Source of the DNA: JBCCBV01 sp039033855
GTDB taxonomy: Bacteria; Planctomycetota; Phycisphaerae; Phycisphaerales; Phycisphaeraceae
Assembly: GCA_039033855.1 (NCBI GenBank)
Contig: JBCCBV010000005.1
Span: 62,001 to 126,000 of the forward strand
Direction: 5' to 3'
Length of the DNA: 64,000 nucleotides
Part shown: piece after piece, positions 52,785-61,340 of the stretch
How the letters are laid out: each line of letters begins with the position of its first letter
Numbering within the stretch: position 1 is the first letter of the stretch
Program-made: the position numbers and the translations under genes
Notes under the pieces: model-generated
Databases searched by the model: none
The model's input: the letters and a program-made list of their open reading frames with translations, nothing else
What the model was told of the DNA's origin: nothing

Positions 52785-53882
52785 TTACCCCGCAGCGGCG
52801 TCGAACCCGGCCACCCGCAACAGGGTTTCGGGTCGCTCGGCACTCTGGGTCCGGGCCGACAACACACAAGCCTCGGCGCAGGCAAGTGCTCGGGCCCAGG
52901 CGCTCGTCTCGAAGTACGGGGCGGGCTTGCTGCGTCGTTCGAGCAAACGGCGCCACTGCATTGCGAGCAAATCAGCGACCTCGGCGTGCGGCGCGGGGTC
53001 GGAGTCGGGCTCTGCCGAACGCGCGGCGGCCTTGGCAACGCCTGACGATTTCGTCGTGTTCGAGTCGTCCGTGGGGTCGTCGAGCAATTGACCCTTGGCG
53101 TCCCACAGCCGATAGGCGCGATCGGTGAGTTCTAGCCGGCCCTCGGAACCGACGACGACCAGCCGACGCTGAAAGCGGGGCGATCGGTCGCGTACGACCA
53201 GCGTCACGGCGCCGCGGCCGGGCAATCGAGCATGGGCGTGCAGCACGCCGGTGAGCCGCGCCACGGCCAGGTTCGGGGCGGCCGGGGGATCGGCGGAGGC
53301 GTCGATGGCTTCGGGCATCGGGCCGAAGTGCAGCGCCGTGCGCCACGCGTCGATCAACAGGACGGACAAGGCCGCGTCGCCCGGCCGAGCGTCGGCCTCG
53401 ATGTGGATCGAGCGCGCTTCGCCCACCGCTTCGAGCGGCTCCGCCGCGGCCAGGTAACCGGGAGATTCGAGCATCGCCGGGCCCATGCGCAAGCGCGCTT
53501 CGTGCGGCGGTGGATCGGCGGCGCGGGGTTTCCACCCGGCCAGGTCGATGCCAAGGCCACCCGCACCGGGGGCGGCGGGAATCAGGCAGAGCAAGGCCAC
53601 GCCGCGCGACGCGGCGAGTTCGAGGTGCTCCCGGGTGACGTCTTGCTCCGACGCCAGCAACCATGTGGCGGCGCGTGTATCGAGCAGCATGCGCCTGGGG
53701 TCGTCGAAGCGGGCAACGCCCAGGCTTTTGACCAGGTCGTCGACCTCGCCAACGCGCGGCCCGCCGACCCCAACGATGGGTGCCGCGGCGCCAAAGCGTT
53801 CAACCACTTGGGCGACCAGTTCGGCCGAGGCGCCGTCGGTCCACACCAGCGCGCCGCGCGGCTCGGAGGTCGGTTCATCCAT
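52785..53882 (-). CDS. Gfo/Idh/MocA-like protein lacking a clear Rossmann motif
   Basis: A 365-residue protein. Its middle resembles the substrate-binding half of Gfo/Idh/MocA oxidoreductases: VARLTGVLHAHARLP, RLVVVGSEGRLELTDRAYRLWD. The N-terminal half has alternating strands (IVGVGGPRVGE; LLASEQDVTREHLELAAS; VALLCLIPAAP) but no clean GxGxxG, and the Lys of the EKP motif is not evident. It may be an inactive homologue. It starts at ATG 53882, 8 nt after TATCGT, and is divergent from rnpB. A firm assignment needs profile comparison. Confidence 0.55.
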   Translation of the reverse strand: MDEPTSEPRGALVWTDGASAELVAQVVERFGAAAPIVGVGGPRVGEVDDLVKSLGVARFDDPRRMLLDTRAATWLLASEQDVTREHLELAASRGVALLCLIPAAPGAGGLGIDLAGWKPRAADPPPHEARLRMGPAMLESPGYLAAAEPLEAVGEARSIHIEADARPGDAALSVLLIDAWRTALHFGPMPEAIDASADPPAAPNLAVARLTGVLHAHARLPGRGAVTLVVRDRSPRFQRRLVVVGSEGRLELTDRAYRLWDAKGQLLDDPTDDSNTTKSSGVAKAAARSAEPDSDPAPHAEVADLLAMQWRRLLERRSKPAPYFETSAWARALACAEACVLSARTQSAERPETLLRVAGFDAAAG

Positions 53883-53890
53883 GCGCGGGC

Positions 53891-53896
53891 ACGATA
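53891..53896 (-). promoter_or_regulatory. -10-like TATCGT, near-leaderless promoter for the Gfo-like gene
   Basis: TATCGT on the minus strand ends 8 nt before the ATG at 53882. Confidence 0.4.
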
Positions 53897-53922
53897 CCAG
53901 CGGGGCTGACGGTCGGCGGGGG

Positions 53923-53928
53923 TATGCT
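53923..53928 (+). promoter_or_regulatory. -10 box TATGCT of rnpB
   Basis: TATGCT ends 6 nt before the first base of the RNase P RNA P1 helix (53935). It calibrates the -10-to-start distance used for the leaderless calls. Confidence 0.6.
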
Positions 53929-53934
53929 GGCGTT

Positions 53935-54337
<403 letters not shown>

Positions 54338-54344
54338 CGCCGAT

Positions 54345-54378
54345 CCGCCGTCTCGGGAAAACCCGGGGCGGCGGTTTT
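54345..54378 (+). terminator. intrinsic terminator of rnpB
   Basis: CCGCCGTCTCGGG and CCCGGGGCGGCGG form a 13-bp stem (with a few T:G pairs) around an AAAA loop, followed by TTTTT. Confidence 0.9.
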
Positions 54379-54414
54379 TGTTGAAAGGTATCGCTTTGCG
54401 TTGAATCGAACCGC

Positions 54415-54666
54415 TTACGCCGCCAAGCCGCGGGGCTGCCGGGCCTGGGCAATCGCCTGTTCGGCCTGCTCGTGGAAACCATTGAGCTGCGTGCGGATTT
54501 CGGCGGGCTCTTGGTCAACAACGGCCGCGATCTCTTCAATCGTGAGCGCGTCGGCGTAGAACAGCAGAATGACGCAGCGACCGGTCGGGTCGAGCTCGCC
54601 CAGCAGGCCGTGCAGACAGTCTGCGATGGCGGGCGGGGTGGCGGTTGCAGATGGGGTGTCGGGCAT
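54415..54666 (-). CDS. sigma-70 region 4-like mini-protein
   Basis: An 83-residue protein from ATG 54666, with a GTGGAG element upstream. Residues about 25-75 (PTGRCVILLFYADALTIEEI; AAVVDQEPAEIRTQLNGFHE) resemble region 4 of ECF-type sigma factors, including the helix-turn-helix entry 'LTIEEIA'. Region 2 and the core-binding part are absent, so it cannot act as a whole sigma factor. It could be a remnant, an anti-sigma-like competitor, or a DNA-binding adaptor. It is convergent with rnpB and lies just downstream of flavodoxin on the same strand. Confidence 0.6.
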   Translation of the reverse strand: MPDTPSATATPPAIADCLHGLLGELDPTGRCVILLFYADALTIEEIAAVVDQEPAEIRTQLNGFHEQAEQAIAQARQPRGLAA

Positions 54667-54751
54667 AAGCCAGGCTCCACGTTCGATCGCCGGCTTTCCG
54701 GACATCGGCTGGCTTGCCCCTGGCGCTTGAAAACACCGGGGGTTCAAGGGG

Positions 54752-55279
54752 TCAGGCCGAGGCGCTGGCCAGGCCGAGCTCGGTTTTGAGCTGATCGCAC
54801 CAGTCTTTGACGCGCTGCTCGGTGAGTTCGGGCTGGCAGTCGTCGTCGCAGCAGAGGCCGCAGAACTGGCCGTCGATCACGCCCTTGCTGGCCTCGAACT
54901 CGTGGGTGTCGACCGGGGTGAAGCCGATCTTGCCCACCGCGCCGCGCTCGAGCATCTTCAGATAGACGATGCCGATCGCGTCTTGGTAGGTGTCGGGGTA
55001 GCCGGCCTGGTCGCCGGTGCCGAACATCGCGATCTTCACGCCCTTGAGGTCGACCTCGTCGAGGCGGTCATAGACGTCCTGCCAGTCGTACTGGAGTTCG
55101 CCGACGTCCCAGGTGGGGATGCCGCAAATCAGCGCGTCGTACTTGGCGAGGTCTTCCGGCTCGATCTGCGAGACGTCCTCGTAGGTTTCGATGAGGTCTT
55201 CTCCGAGTTCATCTCGGATTTGCTCGGCGACGGCTTCGGTTTTGCCGGTACACGTGCCGTAGAACAGAGCGATTTTCAT
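54752..55279 (-). CDS. long-chain flavodoxin
   Basis: A 175-residue FMN electron carrier. The phosphate loop is FYGTCTGKTEAVA, followed by flavin-flanking loops GIPTWDVGELQYDWQ (Trp stack) and GTGDQAGYPDTYQDA. The long-chain insertion is present, as in FldA/IsiB. AGGAG precedes the ATG at 55279. Asn of the usual TGNTE is Lys here. It may serve under iron limitation or with ferredoxin-linked enzymes such as KorAB. Confidence 0.93.
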   Translation of the reverse strand: MKIALFYGTCTGKTEAVAEQIRDELGEDLIETYEDVSQIEPEDLAKYDALICGIPTWDVGELQYDWQDVYDRLDEVDLKGVKIAMFGTGDQAGYPDTYQDAIGIVYLKMLERGAVGKIGFTPVDTHEFEASKGVIDGQFCGLCCDDDCQPELTEQRVKDWCDQLKTELGLASASA

Positions 55280-55375
55280 AGTCGGGGCTCCTCGATCGTG
55301 GGTCGGCCGGCCAAGGCGGCGACGGCGATTGCGCAACGATAGGCGCTGAGCGGTGTGCGTCAATCCGAGCCCGCG

Positions 55376-56437
55376 TTACACGCGGTGGGGGTGCGGCCCG
55401 AAAGACGCTTCGTAGTAGGGTTGCACGGCTCGGCCGGGCGGGCAGGCGGCGTCGAACGCCGCGCGGTCGTCGTCGGTGAGGTCGATCTCGGCGGCCTGGA
55501 GGTTGTCCTCAAGCTGCTGCATCGTGCGCGGGCCGATGATCGGGCTGGTGACCCCCGGTTGGTTCATGCACCAGGCCAGGGCGAGCTGGCTCAAGGGCAC
55601 GCCCTTGGCGTCGGCGGCGGCCTGGAGCGTGTCGAGCGCGGCCCACACGGCATCGTTCTCGAGCATGCCGGCCCGCTGGTTGTCGCGCTGGATGCGGGCG
55701 TCGGCCGGGGCGTCGGCGTCTTGCTTGTATTTGCCGGTGAGGAACCCGCCGGCCAGGGGCGACCAGGGGAGAATCGCCAAGCCGTACGTTTGCGCAACCG
55801 GGATCAGCTCCCGCTCGATCCGGCGATCCAGCGCGTGGTAGGGCGGCTGCTCGGTCACGAAACGGTTGAGCGCGAGCTTCTCGCTGACCCAGAGCGACTC
55901 GACCACCTGCCAGGCGGCGAAGGTGCTGCAGCCGATGTAGCGCACCTTGCCGGAGCGGACCAGGTCGTCGAAGGCGCGCAGGGTCTCGTCGATCGCGCAC
56001 TCGGGGTGCGGCCGGTGGATTTGGTAGAGGTCGATGTAGTCGGTCTGGAGGCGTCGGAGAGAGGCTTCGCACTGCTCGATGATCTGCCGGCGGGAATTGC
56101 CCCAGCGGTTGGGGTTGAGCTTGGCGTGGAGGCGCTGCCGGTCGGCGTCGGGCCCCGAAGCCCCTTGTTCCGGGGTCTTGTGCATGTTGCCGTGGCACTT
56201 GGTGGCGAGCACGACAAAGTCGCGGTGGCCGTTGCGTTTGAGCGCTTCGCCGGTGACGGTCTCGGACACGCCGGTGGAATAGACGTTTGCGGTGTCGAGG
56301 AAGTTGACGCCGGCGTGGATGGCGCGGTCGATGATGGCGTAGCTGTCGTCGGCCGGGGTCTTGCCGCCGAAGTTCATGCAGCCGAGGCAAAGGGGCGAGA
56401 CGCGCACGCCGGTGCGGCCGAGGTAGCGGTAGTCCAT
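55376..56437 (-). CDS. aldo/keto reductase
   Basis: A 353-residue NADPH-dependent (beta/alpha)8 oxidoreductase. The catalytic tetrad is visible: Asp and Tyr in LDTANVYSTGVSE, Lys in VLATKCHGN and His in YQIHRPHP. The YLGRTGVRVSPLCLGCMNFGG start and the SPIIGPRTMQQLEDNL cofactor region match the YajO/general stress protein 69 group. AGGAG precedes the ATG. The carbonyl substrate is unknown. Confidence 0.9.
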   Translation of the reverse strand: MDYRYLGRTGVRVSPLCLGCMNFGGKTPADDSYAIIDRAIHAGVNFLDTANVYSTGVSETVTGEALKRNGHRDFVVLATKCHGNMHKTPEQGASGPDADRQRLHAKLNPNRWGNSRRQIIEQCEASLRRLQTDYIDLYQIHRPHPECAIDETLRAFDDLVRSGKVRYIGCSTFAAWQVVESLWVSEKLALNRFVTEQPPYHALDRRIERELIPVAQTYGLAILPWSPLAGGFLTGKYKQDADAPADARIQRDNQRAGMLENDAVWAALDTLQAAADAKGVPLSQLALAWCMNQPGVTSPIIGPRTMQQLEDNLQAAEIDLTDDDRAAFDAACPPGRAVQPYYEASFGPHPHRV

Positions 56438-56506
56438 GGCGGTGTCTCCTGCTTGATGGAAGAAGGTCGGGCGGGAGTGTAGGACGACGCCTGTGCCGCC
56501 TCGGAA

Positions 56507-56566
56507 CCCCTCACCCGGATCGACGGATTACGCGCGACGCTCCGCCCTCTCCCCGAGCAGAGGGTG
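56507..56566 (+). repeat. intergenic palindromic repeat, copy 2
   Basis: Begins CCCCTCACCCG, contains CGCGACGCTC and ends with a hairpin CCCTCT (56545-56550) / AGAGGG (56559-56564) with loop CCCCGAGC. It matches copy 1 at 43680-43739 in both flanks and hairpin. Located between the aldo/keto reductase start and the symporter stop. Confidence 0.65.
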
Positions 56567-56596
56567 CAGAGACAGCGCGTTCCCTTGAGCCCCGGG

Positions 56597-58423
56597 CTAA
56601 ACAGCAGCGGGCTTCATTGCGTGGCGCAGCAGCGGGATGCCGGTGGCGACCCATAGCACGGCGAGCACGCCGAAGGCGTCCCACTGGCGCAGCATCGCTG
56701 TCATCGGCAGCAAGAACGTGCTGATCTGCCAAGTGACGGCCAGCACCAAGCGGATGACATCCTGCTTGGACTCTTGTCGGATCGCGGCGGTGCGCATCTC
56801 TTTCGGCCAAAGGCCGAACGGGCGGATCTGTTGGCAGAAGGCGTGGAGCACCGCGCGGTCGGCGGGCGGGGCGGTAAAGGTTCCAAGAAGGCAGCCGAAG
56901 GTCGAACACAAGCCCACCAGGCCGAGCGTGGCGACGTCGGTCAGCGCGTTGTTCTGGATGAGGAACCCGAAGTGCTCGGGCAGACCGAGTTTGGACGCTT
57001 CGCCCGGCAAAAGCGCCAACACCACCGCGGCGGCGAAGCCCAAAGCCACGCCGAGCGTGAAGCCCAGTCCTGTGAAGCGGGCCCAGAACCAGCGGAGCGC
57101 AAAGGGCACGAGGAACGCCGGGAAGAACTGCACCACGATGGCGACCCAGACTTTGAGCACTTTGTTCTCTTCGCCCACTTCGTTGCCGCCGCCAGCAGAG
57201 CGCAGGGCGAGCGTGGCACCCAGGCCGAGCGACACGATGAGCGCCGAGCTGACATAGCCGGCCCAGACCTGGCCACGCTCGGTGGCCCGGCCGCGGGTCA
57301 GCGGGACGTACAGGTCGCGCACGGCATAGCTGGCGCCGGCGTTAATGGTCGAGTCGAACGTGCTCATCGACGCGGCGAAGATGGCGGCGATCAGCAACCC
57401 CCGTGCGCCGAGCGGGATCAGGTCGCTGCTGAGCACGGCGGGGAGGATTTCGGTGGCGTTCTGATCGCCGACGCCCAGGTGGATGGCCAGGATCACGAAG
57501 CCCAGCACCATCGGCCATCGGAAGGCGAACAGCACGGTCCAGAGCATGCACAGGCGGGCGACGGTGGGCTCGTCTTTGGCGGCGTAAAAGCGCTGGGCCA
57601 TGTACGCCGAGCCGCCGGAACCGCCTAGGCCCTCGAGCAATCCCTTGCCCATCCAGAAGACGACGAACAAGGCGAAGGGCGCGTAGCTGGTCATCGCGTC
57701 GCCGGTGTCCGGATTGGGCGACGTAAGCCCGGAGGCGAAGTTCGGCCAGGCGTGGTTGCCCGCGGCGCCGGGCCACTGGGCGAGCAGTTCGGGGCTGACG
57801 TAACTCGCCGCCAGCAGGCTGACGTAGATCGCCGCGGCGCCGATGAGCACGGCCTGGAACACGTCGGTCCAGATCACGCCATAGAGCCCGCTGAGCAGGG
57901 TGTAGGTCAGGGCGACCACGGCCATGCCGACGGCGCAGGCGGTCTTGCTGAACGGCAGATAGACGGCCAGGAAGCTGCCGGCGGCCTCCAAAAAGAACGT
58001 AACCATCAGCACCGACAGCACCAGGTACGTGCCGGCGGCGGCGGAGCGCGCGGCCTTGCCCTGCCAGCCGTCCCCGAAGCGCAGGCGCATCCACTCGCCG
58101 GTGGTGACGACCTTGGAGCGCTGGTGCCACTTGCCCATGAAGGCCAGGAACACGGCAATGGGCAGCACCACCCCGCCGCGCATCTCGATCCAGAACCCCT
58201 GGAGCCCGTAGAGGTACAGCAGGGCGATGATGGTCATCGTGCCGGCGACGTCGAGGTTGCTCGACATGCCCGACGCCCCCAGCGCCCACCACGGCAGCTT
58301 GCGCCCGCCCAGGAAGTAGTCGTCGCCGCTTCGGCCGGCCCTCTTGGCGAACCACAGGCCCGCGCCGAGCAGGGCGAGCAGGTAAACCACGATGACGGCG
58401 TAGTCGAGCCAGTGGAGGGTCAA
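56597..58423 (-). CDS. sodium:solute symporter (SSS family)
   Basis: A 608-residue transporter with about 13-14 membrane helices. It shows the SSS core: YFLGGRKLPWWALGASGMSSNL in helix 1, YTLLSGLYGVIWTDVFQAVL and IAAIFAASMSTFDSTINAGA (Na+-site helix). The nearest relatives by pattern are sugar/carboxylate:Na+ symporters; the substrate is uncertain. The start is TTG 58423, since no ATG or GTG lies upstream in frame. It begins 13 nt after the stop of the upstream phosphodiesterase-like gene, so they form an operon. Confidence 0.88.
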   Translation of the reverse strand: MTLHWLDYAVIVVYLLALLGAGLWFAKRAGRSGDDYFLGGRKLPWWALGASGMSSNLDVAGTMTIIALLYLYGLQGFWIEMRGGVVLPIAVFLAFMGKWHQRSKVVTTGEWMRLRFGDGWQGKAARSAAAGTYLVLSVLMVTFFLEAAGSFLAVYLPFSKTACAVGMAVVALTYTLLSGLYGVIWTDVFQAVLIGAAAIYVSLLAASYVSPELLAQWPGAAGNHAWPNFASGLTSPNPDTGDAMTSYAPFALFVVFWMGKGLLEGLGGSGGSAYMAQRFYAAKDEPTVARLCMLWTVLFAFRWPMVLGFVILAIHLGVGDQNATEILPAVLSSDLIPLGARGLLIAAIFAASMSTFDSTINAGASYAVRDLYVPLTRGRATERGQVWAGYVSSALIVSLGLGATLALRSAGGGNEVGEENKVLKVWVAIVVQFFPAFLVPFALRWFWARFTGLGFTLGVALGFAAAVVLALLPGEASKLGLPEHFGFLIQNNALTDVATLGLVGLCSTFGCLLGTFTAPPADRAVLHAFCQQIRPFGLWPKEMRTAAIRQESKQDVIRLVLAVTWQISTFLLPMTAMLRQWDAFGVLAVLWVATGIPLLRHAMKPAAV

Positions 58424-58435
58424 GGCGTGATCCGA

Positions 58436-59461
58436 TCAGTCATCATCGTCCATCGTGCGGAGCGTGGTGACGATCATCAGGTGATCCGAAAGCAGCCGGC
58501 GGAAAGCGTCGCCGCGGACGACCCGGCCGTCGAGCCGGGCCTGAGCCAGGACTTGCTGGCGAGAACCGGCGAACTCGGGCTGGTCTTGGGGGATGAGCGC
58601 GCGGTCCAGCCCATACCGACCGGTGGGCAGGGTGGATTGGTTGGCTTGGTTGAGGTCTTGCCAGCCGGCGTCGTTGAACGCGCGGATGGCGGGGTCTTGG
58701 GTAGACCGTGAGTTGGTGTCGCCGATCACGACCACGTCTCCGTCGTCCACAAGCCGGTCGAGGCGTTCGAGGATGGCCAGGGCCTCGTCGTGACGCTGGG
58801 CGTTGGCGTCGCCGGCCTTGAAGTGGACCGAGACGACGACGAAGTCGGTCTTGCCCTCGCCGGTAGAGAACGCGGCGGCCCAGGGCGGGCGGACCATCGG
58901 GGTGCGTTCTTCTTCGAACAGGGGTCGCGGCTCGCCTTGCGGGGTGAGCACAGCCTGGTTCCACATGACGCCGGTGCAGTGGACGATCGACCGGCCGCGG
59001 GCGGGGAAGATCGCGTGCCGCCAGTCGGCGCCGGCTTCCTGGGCGTTCATCGCGGCGCACACGGCGTCGAGGATCGGGTTGGTGAAGGTCTGCAGGTGCG
59101 TGGTGCGCGAGCGCGGCGGGGCCAGGGCGGGCGGTTCGCCGTTGGGGCCCACCGATAGCCAAGGCACGGCGACCTCCTGCAAGACGATCACGTCGGCGTC
59201 GCTCGCGGCCATGTATGCGGCCAGGTGATCGACCTGTTGCAGGTGGCCTTCGCCCGGGGGGCGGCGTTTGTCGGGCGTACCCAACCACTCGATATTCCAC
59301 GACGCCACAGTGACGGTGGCCGGCGTCGCTTGCGCTTCGGCGCCGGGCTGGGCGGCGGTGGGGCCGTCGCACCCAAGCGAACAGGTCAGCGCGACCAGGG
59401 CGACCATGGCGTGGCGCAGCGGAGAAAACGGGCCGCGGCGTCGCGGCGGGTTGGCGGGCAT
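58436..59461 (-). CDS. endonuclease/exonuclease/phosphatase-family lipoprotein
   Basis: A 341-residue protein with a lipoprotein signal (lipobox SLGC near Cys30). The DNase I-like fold motifs follow in order: ASWNIEWLG, VIVLQEVA, VVVSVHFKAG, VVIGDTNSRS and LLSDHLMIV. This family cleaves phosphodiesters or phosphomonoesters; extracellular substrates could be DNA or phospholipids. It starts at ATG 59461 and directly precedes the symporter gene. Nutrient scavenging together with transport is a possible but unproven reading. Confidence 0.88.
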   Translation of the reverse strand: MPANPPRRRGPFSPLRHAMVALVALTCSLGCDGPTAAQPGAEAQATPATVTVASWNIEWLGTPDKRRPPGEGHLQQVDHLAAYMAASDADVIVLQEVAVPWLSVGPNGEPPALAPPRSRTTHLQTFTNPILDAVCAAMNAQEAGADWRHAIFPARGRSIVHCTGVMWNQAVLTPQGEPRPLFEEERTPMVRPPWAAAFSTGEGKTDFVVVSVHFKAGDANAQRHDEALAILERLDRLVDDGDVVVIGDTNSRSTQDPAIRAFNDAGWQDLNQANQSTLPTGRYGLDRALIPQDQPEFAGSRQQVLAQARLDGRVVRGDAFRRLLSDHLMIVTTLRTMDDDD

Positions 59462-59541
59462 GTGAGGTTCCGTCTTTCGAGGTCAGGCCGGGGCGGCGCG
59501 CGGTCGAGCCGTGTTGTCCGCGGGGTATGGATCCGGAGCGG

Positions 59542-60510
<969 letters not shown>

Positions 60511-60712
60511 GATCCGGCTCCTTGTTCAGGGGTCTGGCGGGGTGTAACCCCCGTGGCGTGATGCTAAGCGCCCCATCGGGGGATGCCAAGGCGGACGGGG
60601 CGATTGGGCGACACTCGGGGCGCTTCGCGGAGCTTCGTATGATGTCGGGCTACGAGCCTAGGGCCCGGCGGGACGTCCCCGCGGTGCTCGGCCGTTTCCC
60701 CGGAGACTTGCG

Positions 60713-61240
60713 ATGACCGCCACGATCGAAGAACACCCCGGCCGGCTGACCGGCAAGGGCGCCCCGCTGACCACCCTGGGTCCCAAGCTGGAGGTCGGCC
60801 AGACGGCGCCGGACTTCGCCCTGGCGTCGGCGGACCTTTCGCCCAAGACGCTCGCCGACTACGCCGGCAAGGTGAAGGTGCTTTCGGTGGTGCCGTCGCT
60901 GGACACCCCGGTGTGCGACACCCAGACCCGCAAGTTCAACGAAGCGGCCGGCGGTTTGGGCGACGGCGTGGTCGTGCTGACCATCAGCCTCGACCTGCCC
61001 ATGGCGCAAAAGCGTTGGTGCGGCGCCGCGGGCGTGGACGCCGTGGAATGCCTGTCGGACTACCGAGACCACAAGTTCGGCTACGACTACGGGCTGCGGA
61101 TCAAGGAAAACGCGCTGCTGGCCCGGACCATCCTGGTGCTCGACACGGACAACGTGATCCGCTACCTGCAGGTCGTGCCCGAAATCGTGGACGAGCCGGA
61201 CTACGACGCCGCCCTTGCTGCGGCCAAGGGTCTGGTCTGA
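60713..61240 (+). CDS. tpx: thiol peroxidase Tpx
   Basis: A 175-residue atypical 2-Cys peroxiredoxin that reduces peroxides using thioredoxin. The peroxidatic Cys68 is in TPVCDTQ and the resolving Cys103 in KRWCGA, 35 residues apart as in known Tpx. CGGAGA lies a few nt before ATG 60713. A TATGAT -10 sits about 70 nt upstream, giving a leadered transcript. It is divergent from cysK. Confidence 0.95.
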   Translation: MTATIEEHPGRLTGKGAPLTTLGPKLEVGQTAPDFALASADLSPKTLADYAGKVKVLSVVPSLDTPVCDTQTRKFNEAAGGLGDGVVVLTISLDLPMAQKRWCGAAGVDAVECLSDYRDHKFGYDYGLRIKENALLARTILVLDTDNVIRYLQVVPEIVDEPDYDAALAAAKGLV

Positions 61241-61340
61241 CCGAGCGCTTGTTCGCCGCAGTTTGAGCCCGCCTGGGTGTGGGTTGTCGATCGCACCGTT
61301 TTCATGAAGCGCCGCGACGCCGGCCGCCGAAAGGGATGGC

